Source: DATJXG01 sp035500455 (GTDB lineage Bacteria; Acidobacteriota; Terriglobia; Terriglobales; Acidobacteriaceae). Taken from it: a stretch of 6,478 nucleotides of DNA. The notes beneath the pieces are model-generated. The model was not told where the DNA came from. It worked only from the letters and a program-made list of their open reading frames with translations, and searched no databases. The translations under genes were made by a program, and so were the position numbers. Numbering within the stretch: the first letter of the stretch is position 1; every line of letters begins with the position of its first letter. This document shows positions 1-5,436 of this stretch, one piece after another. The stretch covers positions 1 to 6,478 of the forward strand of contig DATJXG010000279.1 of the NCBI GenBank assembly GCA_035500455.1. Direction: 5' to 3'.

Positions 1-1539
1 GGGGCCAAAGTTGATGGTGTGCGAAATCTCCCAATTCTTCTGGGTCTCGAAATACTGCTCGATTCCGTGAGCCAAATCTCCCGAGTTGTATGTGCTCTGG
101 TTCTGATACGAGGAGTGGGTGTAGCGGAAGAAGACCGAACCGAGCTTTCCGATGTTCTGGTCAACGCGATAAGTCTGTTGGTTGGTAGTCAGAGGGAAGC
201 CAACGTTCTTGATGTAGTTGGTGATGCCCTCGGGTTGGTTTGGTACAGTCGGCGCCGCCCAGAAGTTGTTCGCCACCGCCACCAGGCCGATGCGGGCGGT
301 AAAGCGGTCCGAAGGAATCATATTCCCCGGGAACGGCTGCCCGGTCAACGGATCCACCGGCATGCAGTTGTAACCGGCTGTAAGCAGGGTCGCACAGGCG
401 GGCGTCCCGTAGTTCGGCAACGGACCGCCGGGCAGGCCGCCTATGCCGGCCGGATACGTCTCACCCGAGAAATCGCCCGTCAGAACTGCCGGGTTAGGAA
501 CGGTGTCAGACACTCGGGCGCCGTTGATGATCCGCCAGCCTTCGTAGTTGGCCATGAAGAACGTCTTATTCCGGCCGTCATAGACCTTGGGAAGATAGAC
601 CGGCCCGCTCACGACAAATCCAAACTGGTTCTGGCGCAGTTCGGGATTCGATGTGGGAATCCCGGTCTGATAGTCGGTATAGGTCGGAAAGGGGCTGGCA
701 TCGAAGGTGTCATTGCGGTTGAACTCGAACAGCGAACCGTGAAGTTGATTTCCGCCGCTCTTGCTGACGATGTTGATCTGGCTGGCGCTGTAGCCGTACT
801 CAGCCGAGTAGGTGCCGCTTTCCACCTTGAACTCCTGGATGGCGTCCTGCGAAAGAATGACCGCCGGGGTAACCAGCGCCGTGTCCGTATTGATGAGCCC
901 GTCGAGGGTGTAGTTGTTGCCTTCGGGCCGGCCGCCGTTGATGCTGATCCCGGCTCCTTCACCTTGCCGCATGGTGCCCTGCTCGCCGCCGACCGTGACC
1001 GCGCCGGCGCCGATCAAGAGCAACTGCATGAAATTGCGCCCGTTCAGGGGAAGCTGCTCCACCTGTTGCTGGCTTACCAGCTGCGAGAGGGCGGAGCTAT
1101 CGGTGTCCAGAGTTACGGCCGTGGCGTTCACTTCCACCGTGGTAGTAACCGCGCCCGGCTTGAGGCTGATATTCACGCGGGCTTTCTGGTCCACGGTCAG
1201 GACTACGCCGCTGGTCACTGCTTTCTGGAAGCCAGTAGCCTGCACGCTGACGCTGTACAGACCCGGATTCAGGGACGGTAGCGTGAAGTCGCCAGAAGAG
1301 CCGGTCTGAGTGTGCTGAACTACGCCCGTGCCGGTGTTAGTGACGTCCACCGCGGCGTTGGCCACGACCGCGCCGGTGTTATCGGTAACTGTACCGACAA
1401 TGGCGCCGGTGCCGCCGCCCTGGCCGAAGAGGAAAGGGGTGGAAAGGACTACGCACAAACACAATAGGAAACCGCCGCGGACCGCCGCGCGCATGCCCCC
1501 CTTCGAACTGTTTGACGACTTCGTGGTCATCGTGTCCAT
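1..1539 (-). CDS. TonB-dependent receptor with carboxypeptidase-regulatory-like N-terminus (Oar-like), 3' end outside window
   Basis: This is an outer-membrane, TonB-driven importer, seen here as an open frame of 513 codons that runs off base 1 without a stop. Acidobacterial relatives are usually about 1000-1200 residues, so roughly half is visible. From Met1 at 1539 there is a short polar N-region, then a signal peptide (hydrophobic core about residues 23-38, FLLCLCVVLSTPFLF, cleavage near G39/Q40). A CarboxypepD_reg-like beta-sandwich follows at about 45-128 (GAIVGTVTDNTGA, SGDFTLPSLNPGLYSV). The plug region is about 130-262 (LPLNGRNFMQLL at 163-174, INGGRPEGNNYTLDG at 200-214, INIVSKSGG at 255-263), and barrel strands begin near 265 (GSLFEFNRND). 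A later loop carries DPLTGQPFPGNMIP, common in this family. Met1 is chosen because GGGAG at 1549-1553 lies 9 nt upstream; an ATG at 1548 abuts that site and is less likely. The gene diverges from a rhamnose regulator, so a rhamnose-containing substrate is plausible, but this is inference from position. I see no clear TonB box. Confidence 0.93.
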   Translation of the reverse strand, partial: MDTMTTKSSNSSKGGMRAAVRGGFLLCLCVVLSTPFLFGQGGGTGAIVGTVTDNTGAVVANAAVDVTNTGTGVVQHTQTGSSGDFTLPSLNPGLYSVSVQATGFQKAVTSGVVLTVDQKARVNISLKPGAVTTTVEVNATAVTLDTDSSALSQLVSQQQVEQLPLNGRNFMQLLLIGAGAVTVGGEQGTMRQGEGAGISINGGRPEGNNYTLDGLINTDTALVTPAVILSQDAIQEFKVESGTYSAEYGYSASQINIVSKSGGNQLHGSLFEFNRNDTFDASPFPTYTDYQTGIPTSNPELRQNQFGFVVSGPVYLPKVYDGRNKTFFMANYEGWRIINGARVSDTVPNPAVLTGDFSGETYPAGIGGLPGGPLPNYGTPACATLLTAGYNCMPVDPLTGQPFPGNMIPSDRFTARIGLVAVANNFWAAPTVPNQPEGITNYIKNVGFPLTTNQQTYRVDQNIGKLGSVFFRYTHSSYQNQSTYNSGDLAHGIEQYFETQKNWEISHTINFGP

Positions 1540-1548
1540 GTTGTGCAT

Positions 1549-1553
1549 CTCCC
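1549..1553 (-). promoter_or_regulatory. Ribosome binding site GGGAG that sets the receptor start
   Basis: Read on the minus strand, GGGAG lies 9 nt before ATG 1539. It directly abuts the in-frame ATG at 1548, which is too close for it to serve. The next purine stretch upstream (GGAG, 1562-1565) is 13 nt from ATG 1548. Start at 1539 is therefore preferred, making the protein three residues shorter than the longest reading. Confidence 0.6.
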
Positions 1554-1652
1554 GTGCGAAACTCCAGACGAGTACTCGAGAGCGGTAGAGAGCCCGGTAG
1601 TATTTGCTGCGCCCCAAAATCCGGAAGCGTCCTGACCGGAAGATCAGTTCGC

Positions 1653-1671
1653 CGGGAGACCCACACTCCCG
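1653..1671 (-). other. Hairpin in the receptor mRNA leader
   Basis: The minus-strand transcript would contain CGGGAG, a 7-nt loop, then CTCCCG: a perfect 6-bp GC-rich stem about 115 nt upstream of the start codon. There is no U-run after it, so it does not look like an intrinsic terminator. It could stabilise the leader or be incidental. Confidence 0.35.
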
Positions 1672-1699
1672 CCTCTCACCACACTTGCGAGTCACGGGG

Positions 1700-1729
1700 A
1701 ATCTAGCCAGCATGGGGAATCGTTGTCAA
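1700..1729 (-). promoter_or_regulatory. Candidate sigma70-type promoter for the receptor
   Basis: On the minus strand there is a perfect -35 hexamer TTGACA (1729 to 1724), an 18-nt spacer and TAGATT (1705 to 1700; four of six matches to TATAAT). Transcription would begin near 1693, giving a leader of about 150 nt. The direct repeat GATTCCCC (1714-1721 and 1696-1703) falls in the spacer and over the -10 region, where a bound protein would block polymerase. Inferred from sequence only. Confidence 0.5.
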
Positions 1730-1745
1730 GAATAAAATGAATTTG

Positions 1746-1788
1746 TTTCTCTATTGAATAATTGCGGGAACAATTATCCTATTGGAAA
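1746..1788. promoter_or_regulatory. Candidate operator: AT-rich interrupted palindrome upstream of regulator and receptor
   Basis: Perfect 7-bp arms ATAATTG (1758-1764) and CAATTAT (1771-1777) flank a 6-nt spacer, CGGGAA. The symmetry continues imperfectly outward: CTATTG at 1751-1756 and 1779-1784, TTTCT on the left and GGAAA on the right. The right part, CTATTGGAAA, matches CTATTAGAAA at 3109-3118 upstream of the aldolase gene at 9 of 10 bases, suggesting one regulator binds both. The centre would be about 74 bp upstream of the predicted receptor transcription start. The natural candidate binder is the product of the gene starting at 1945; this is inferred. Confidence 0.5.
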
Positions 1789-1802
1789 GCGAGTTCCCTG
1801 AT

Positions 1803-1832
1803 GGCCGGGCAGCTGCACTGTATAGCCCGGCC
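1803..1832. repeat. Perfect 8-bp GC-rich inverted repeat
   Basis: GGCCGGGC (1803-1810) and GCCCGGCC (1825-1832) are exact reverse complements around a 14-nt spacer. GGCCGGGC occurs a third time at 1885-1892. GGGCAGCT, which overlaps the first copy (1807-1814), recurs at 1893-1900 just before the TATAGT hexamer. No T-run flanks it on either side, so it is unlikely to be an ordinary terminator. It may be a second protein-binding site, a structural insulator between divergent promoters, or a chance product of GC-rich DNA. Confidence 0.5.
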
Positions 1833-1876
1833 GGCGCCCTGAGGCCAGTTCAACTCCGGTCTTCGAGATGTGCGTC

Positions 1877-1905
1877 TGGAATAAGGCCGGGCGGGCAGCT
1901 ATAGT
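1877..1905 (+). promoter_or_regulatory. Weak candidate promoter for the regulator
   Basis: TATAGT at 1900-1905 matches TATAAT at five of six bases. A 17-nt spacer back lies TGGAAT (1877-1882), a poor -35 with three of six matches. Transcription would start near 1912, about 33 nt before the TTG start. The weak -35 would suit low-level or activator-dependent expression of a regulator. Confidence 0.35.
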
Positions 1906-1930
1906 CTTATCTTCAAATTTTGCGGGTTGC

Positions 1931-1936
1931 GAGGAG
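1931..1936 (+). promoter_or_regulatory. Ribosome binding site GAGGAG that sets a TTG start
   Basis: GAGGAG lies 8 nt before TTG 1945-1947. The earlier in-frame TTG at 1927 would place this site inside the coding region and has no purine-rich stretch before it. The TTG at 1945 is therefore the better start, six codons shorter than the longest open frame. Confidence 0.65.
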
Positions 1937-1944
1937 TCCTAGAT

Positions 1945-3045
1945 TTGACCCGGCCTACCCCGAAGCGGCTGTATCTGATCCCGGTGCTCTCCAAAGCGCT
2001 GGACATCCTCGAATTGCTGCAGAACGAGCACGGGCCGCTGACGCTGGAAGCCATCTATCAGCGAACCAGTATCTCGAAGACGACGGTCTATCGCATTCTG
2101 AAAACCTTCGTGCACCGCGGGTATCTGGCCCAATCGCAGGACGGGCTTTACCGTCTGGTGGCACGTCCTCGAAAGGCGCGTTTTGGATTCGGCAGCGAGT
2201 CCGCGGAAATGCCCTTCTCCGAGGCCGTTACCGACAGCCTGAAAACCGCCGCCTCGGCCGCCGGCGTGGACTTGATCGTGCTCGACAACCGTTATGACGC
2301 GGCCACAGCTTTGCGCAACGCTGACGAGTTTGTGAAGACCCGCGTGGATCTGGTGATTGAGTTTCAGATCGATCAGCGGGTGGCGCCGGTAATCGCCGAT
2401 AAAATTGACGGCGCCGGCATTCCACTGATTGCTGTAGATATCCCTCACCCGCACGCTACGTTCTTCGGGGTTGACAATTTCCGGGTAGGATTTGAAGCGG
2501 GAGAGTGTCTGGCGCAATACGCGAAAAGAGTATGGGGAGGGAAGGTGCGGCGGTGCCTGGGATTGGATCTGGACGAAGCCGGGCCCCTCGTGCAAAGCAG
2601 AGTGACGGGAGCCTTTGAGGCTATCCGGTCCCAATTGCCGTCTATCTCGAGCGAATTGCTGCTGCGCATGGATGGCCGCGGCCTGAGGGAGAAGAGCTAT
2701 CAGCTGGTATTTGATTTTCTGCGCCGTCATCCCAAGGAGCGGGGAATTCTGATTGCGGCGGCGACCGACACCAGCGCCCTGGGCGCGGTTCGGGCGGTGC
2801 GCGAGTTGAAGCGGGAAAAACATGTGGCGATCGTGGGGCAGGACTGCATTCCTGAAGCTCTGGAAGAGATGTCCAGCGCCAATTCGCCCCTGATTGGCTC
2901 CGTATCTCATGAAGCTCACACCTACGGACCGAGGTTGATCCACCTGGGACTCGCTCTCATGGCAGGACAACGTGTCGCCCCTTATAACTACGTGGAGCAT
3001 CGACTGGTAACGGCGACATGGTCGCAAGCGAGCGCGAGAACCTAG
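1945..3045 (+). CDS. Chimeric transcription regulator: IclR-type winged helix fused to RbsB/LacI-type sugar-binding domain
   Basis: A cytoplasmic, probably sugar-responsive DNA-binding protein of 366 residues. Residues about 13-72 form an IclR-type winged helix (SKALDILELLQNEHG, then TSISKTTVYRILKTFVHRGYL as the HTH, wing near SQDGLYRL). From about 91 to 350 it carries a type I periplasmic-binding-protein fold of the Peripla_BP_4/LacI sensor kind: IPLIAVDIPHPHATFFGVDN at 159-178, a GFEAGECLAQYA helix, a second lobe with ILIAAATDTSALGAVRAV, and a closing IVGQDCIPEALEEM segment. There is no signal peptide and no IclR effector domain, so the PBP module replaces it. TTG start chosen from GAGGAG 8 nt upstream. 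The gene sits between the receptor and the rhamnose enzyme genes, and related operator-like sites lie upstream of both transcription units. It is inferred to be the local rhamnose-responsive regulator. Activator or repressor, and the true ligand, cannot be told from sequence. AraR of Bacillus (GntR head on a LacI-type sensor) is an established analogue of such a swap. Confidence 0.88.
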   Translation: MTRPTPKRLYLIPVLSKALDILELLQNEHGPLTLEAIYQRTSISKTTVYRILKTFVHRGYLAQSQDGLYRLVARPRKARFGFGSESAEMPFSEAVTDSLKTAASAAGVDLIVLDNRYDAATALRNADEFVKTRVDLVIEFQIDQRVAPVIADKIDGAGIPLIAVDIPHPHATFFGVDNFRVGFEAGECLAQYAKRVWGGKVRRCLGLDLDEAGPLVQSRVTGAFEAIRSQLPSISSELLLRMDGRGLREKSYQLVFDFLRRHPKERGILIAAATDTSALGAVRAVRELKREKHVAIVGQDCIPEALEEMSSANSPLIGSVSHEAHTYGPRLIHLGLALMAGQRVAPYNYVEHRLVTATWSQASART

Positions 3046-3105
3046 ACTGATCGAGATAGCCGGCGCCCCCAGTACCGGCCGCTTGTGGTGACTCCGGGGA
3101 CGTAT

Positions 3106-3132
3106 TTTCTATTAGAAACTATTGCCCTATTG
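3106..3132. promoter_or_regulatory. Candidate operator upstream of the aldolase gene
   Basis: TTTCTATTAGAAA (3106-3118) is a perfect palindrome with 6-bp arms around one central base. It is followed at once by CTATTG at 3119-3124 and again at 3127-3132. CTATTAGAAA matches CTATTGGAAA at 1779-1788 at 9 of 10 bases. The palindrome centre is about 44 bp before the predicted transcription start, next to the -35 element, a typical place for an activator; the CTATTG copies overlap the -35. Binding by the upstream IclR/PBP chimera is inferred. Confidence 0.55.
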
Positions 3133-3149
3133 CATCGTTGGAGTATGAT
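3122..3149 (+). promoter_or_regulatory. Candidate promoter for the aldolase-kinase operon
   Basis: TTGCCC (3122-3127, four of six matches to TTGACA), a 16-nt spacer and TATGAT (3144-3149, five of six matches to TATAAT). The predicted start near 3156 leaves a leader of about 70 nt. Its own promoter fits the 183-nt gap after the regulator gene and the presence of an operator-like palindrome just upstream. Confidence 0.5.
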
Positions 3150-3228
3150 AACTGCTCTTGGCGTGAACGAATGAGATGAGGGAGAAGGCATCCTCGCCCG
3201 CCGCCACGGTAGTTGGAATCGGAATCTC

Positions 3229-5436
3229 GTGACAGTCAAAACAAGTCTGCGCTATCTGGAGGACCGCTGGGACGACCGCCTGGCCCGCGGTTTGGATGCC
3301 CCTGAACTGCTGCGCTACCGCTCGAACCTGCTGGGCTCTGATCTGCGGATTACAAACTTCGGTGGCGGCAATACCAGTTCCAAGATTACGCAAGCCGATC
3401 CGCTCGATGGAACTGAGCGGCAGGTTTTGTGGATCAAAGGCAGCGGCGGTGATTTGGGCAGCATACAGCGATCCGGCCTGGCAACGCTTTACCTCGACAA
3501 ACTCCGCGGATTGGAGAAGCGCTATCGGGGCGCCGAGTACGAAGATGAAATGGTTGAGTTTTATCCCTTGTGTGCCTTTGGGAAGAACTCGGTTGCCGCA
3601 TCGATTGATACGCCGCTGCATGGTTTTCTGCCTTTTCCCCACATCGATCACCTCCATCCCGATTGGGGCATCGCTCTGGCGGCCTCGGCCAATGGGCGGG
3701 AGAAGATGGAGGAGTTCAACCGCCATTTCGATCATCACCTGATCTGGGTGCCGTGGCAGCGGCCCGGATTCGAGCTGGGGCTGATGCTGCGCCGCGCGGT
3801 GGAGGAGGCTCCAGACTCCGACGGCATCGTGCTGGGCGGCCATGGCCTGTTCACGTGGGGAAACACGCAGCGCGAGTGTTATGAAAACACGCTCGCGATC
3901 ATTGACCAGCTAGGCCAGTTTGTTCTGGAACATGTAGAGAAAAACAGCACGGGGCTGTTTGGCGGATCTGGCTGCGAGCCGTTGAGTGAACGCCGCGATG
4001 TGGCGATAGATATCTTTCCGTTTCTTCGCGGTCGTGTATCAGGAAAACGCCGCCTGATCGGCCACTTTACCGATCTGCCGGAAGTGCTGCGTTTTGTAAA
4101 CTCCCGCGATGCCGAAGCCCTTGCATATCTGGGGACCAGTTGTCCTGACCATTTCATCCGCACGAAAGTCCGGCCTTTGTTTGTTTCTTGGGAGCCGGGC
4201 AGCGGAATACAGCCGTTGCGAGAGCTTATTGATGCCGCACTGCAAAAGTATCGCTCCGAATATGGCGACTACTATCGTGCCTTTGCGCAACCGGATTCCC
4301 CGGGCATGCGCGATGCCAATCCCACCGTGGTGCTGATCCCGGGTGTGGGAATGTTCAGTTTCGGAAAGAACAAAACCGAAGCCCGCCTCACGGGCGAATT
4401 CTACGTGAATGCGATTCACGTAATGGAAGGCGCGACCGCCCTCGATTCCGGCAGCGTGCCTGATTCTTTGCCGCAGTCGGGTGCGGCGGCTCCCTCTTCG
4501 GCGTTCGCAGTTCATAACAACTACGTCGCGCTGCCGCTCTCGGAAGCGTTCCGCATCGAATACTGGCAACTGGAAGAAGCCAAGATTCGGCGTCAACCGC
4601 CGGAAAAAGAATTGAGCCGGCACGTTGTCCTCATCGTCGGTGGCGGAAGCGGTATCGGGCGGGAGACAGCGCTGCTTGCAGCGGAACGCGGAGCCCACGT
4701 GGTCGTCGCTGACCGCGATGCGGCAGCAGCCGCGCAGGTCGCGGAGGAGGCCAAGCCAAAAGCGGGGAAAGAAGCTGCTCTGGCGACGCGAGTGGACATC
4801 CGCAAACGCGAAGCAGTGCGCACTGCGCTGCGTGAAATTGTCGGCAGCTACGGAGGCCTCGATGTGCTCATCAACACCGCGGCTTTATTCCCGGCATCGG
4901 CCGACGGCCGCATCACCGACGAACAATGGGGAATAACGCTGGACCTGAACGTTACAGCCAACTACCTGTTGGCGGACGAAGCGGCAAAGATTCTGCGTGA
5001 CCAAAATCTTGGAGCCTCGATCGTTTTGACGAGTTCGGCCAATGCGGTAGTGCCCAAAAAAGGCAGCGAGGCCTATGACGTAAGCAAGGCAGCGCTGAGT
5101 CATCTGGTGCGCGAACTGGCAATCTCGCTGTCTCCCAAAGTGCGAGTGAACGGCATTAGCCCAGCGACGGTCATCAAAGGTTCTGCTATGTTTCCCCGCG
5201 ACCGTGTCATGTCTTCGCTGAAGAAGTATGGGATTGCTTACGATGAGAGCTTCAGCGACGAGCAGCTACGAACGCTATTGTCGGACTTTTACGCGAAACG
5301 CACTCTCACGCACCGTGGCATCGCACCCGAGGATTGTGCCGAAGCCATTCTGTTCCTGGCCGGGCCGAAATCGCCCTGCACCACCGGACACCTGATCCCG
5401 GTGGATGGTGGCCTCACGGAGGCTTTCCTGCGATGA
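3229..5436 (+). CDS. rhaEW: Bifunctional L-rhamnulose-1-phosphate aldolase / L-lactaldehyde dehydrogenase (RhaEW, RhaD-ADH type)
   Basis: A cytoplasmic 735-residue fusion for the last steps of phosphorylated L-rhamnose breakdown: rhamnulose-1-phosphate to DHAP plus L-lactaldehyde, then probable NAD-dependent oxidation of lactaldehyde to L-lactate. Residues about 25-400 are the class II aldolase part: NFGGGNTSSK at 43-52, likely metal ligands in HIDHLH (H138, H141, H143) and H205 in GGHGLFTWG. Residues about 463-735 are a short-chain dehydrogenase: GGGSGIG at 471-477, D495 after the second strand (favouring NAD), NTAA at 549-552 in place of NNAG as usual in this family, and a tetrad N574, S603, Y616, K620 (YDVSK). 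FSFGKNKTEARLTGEFYVNA and FRIEYWQLEEAK are family signatures. The linker (about 404-437) is Ala/Ser/Pro-rich and longer than in the relatives I recall, so the protein slightly exceeds the usual 680-700 residues. GTG 3229 is the only sensible start: an in-frame TGA lies at 3172, and a weak GGA precedes the GTG. The stop overlaps the kinase start. Confidence 0.95.
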   Translation: MTVKTSLRYLEDRWDDRLARGLDAPELLRYRSNLLGSDLRITNFGGGNTSSKITQADPLDGTERQVLWIKGSGGDLGSIQRSGLATLYLDKLRGLEKRYRGAEYEDEMVEFYPLCAFGKNSVAASIDTPLHGFLPFPHIDHLHPDWGIALAASANGREKMEEFNRHFDHHLIWVPWQRPGFELGLMLRRAVEEAPDSDGIVLGGHGLFTWGNTQRECYENTLAIIDQLGQFVLEHVEKNSTGLFGGSGCEPLSERRDVAIDIFPFLRGRVSGKRRLIGHFTDLPEVLRFVNSRDAEALAYLGTSCPDHFIRTKVRPLFVSWEPGSGIQPLRELIDAALQKYRSEYGDYYRAFAQPDSPGMRDANPTVVLIPGVGMFSFGKNKTEARLTGEFYVNAIHVMEGATALDSGSVPDSLPQSGAAAPSSAFAVHNNYVALPLSEAFRIEYWQLEEAKIRRQPPEKELSRHVVLIVGGGSGIGRETALLAAERGAHVVVADRDAAAAAQVAEEAKPKAGKEAALATRVDIRKREAVRTALREIVGSYGGLDVLINTAALFPASADGRITDEQWGITLDLNVTANYLLADEAAKILRDQNLGASIVLTSSANAVVPKKGSEAYDVSKAALSHLVRELAISLSPKVRVNGISPATVIKGSAMFPRDRVMSSLKKYGIAYDESFSDEQLRTLLSDFYAKRTLTHRGIAPEDCAEAILFLAGPKSPCTTGHLIPVDGGLTEAFLR
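5418..5422 (+). promoter_or_regulatory. Ribosome binding site GGAGG for rhamnulokinase, inside the aldolase-dehydrogenase gene
   Basis: GGAGG lies 10 nt before ATG 5433, within the last codons of the upstream gene. Together with the ATGA stop/start overlap it supports this start for the kinase despite the long N-terminal tail it produces, and suggests coupled translation. Confidence 0.6.

Larger units (their letters stand above)
1540..1944. other. Divergent intergenic control region
   Basis: About 400 bases without a credible gene separate the receptor from the regulator. The half nearest the receptor (1540-1700) is its untranslated leader. It holds a perfect 6-bp hairpin (1653-1671) and a 10-bp palindrome CGAGTACTCG (1569-1578). 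Around 1724-1790 there is a sharply AT-rich island in otherwise GC-rich DNA, with a promoter for the receptor and an operator-like palindrome. From 1800 to 1900 it becomes GC-rich again, with repeated GGCCGGGC words, and ends in a candidate -10 for the regulator. Short open frames here show no family resemblance and no ribosome binding site, so I call none of them genes. Confidence 0.7.

Noticed and set aside
19..1281. A 420-codon plus-strand open frame
   Set aside because: It lies antisense to the receptor, whose minus-strand frame gives clear signal peptide, plug and barrel features. The plus-strand translation resembles no family and is Arg/Val/Gly-rich as expected from a GC-rich shadow frame.
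1927..1944. Earlier TTG start for the regulator
   Set aside because: No ribosome binding site precedes it, and it would place the good GAGGAG site inside the coding region.
1939..3027. A 362-codon minus-strand open frame opposite the regulator
   Set aside because: It is the complement of a gene with recognisable IclR and sugar-binding motifs, has no recognisable domain and no convincing ribosome binding site.
3059..3079. Possible terminator after the regulator (GCCGG, 11-nt loop, CCGGC)
   Set aside because: Only five base pairs with a large loop and no following T-run; too weak to call an intrinsic terminator.
3145..3174. Leader peptide of nine residues upstream of the aldolase gene (ATG to TGA)
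   Set aside because: GGAG stands only one base before its ATG, the ATG lies within the predicted -10 element upstream of the predicted transcription start, and there is no codon bias hinting at attenuation.
3127..4698. Minus-strand open frames of 238 and 219 codons opposite the aldolase-dehydrogenase gene
   Set aside because: Shadow frames with no family resemblance; the plus strand here carries catalytic motifs of both domains without a break.
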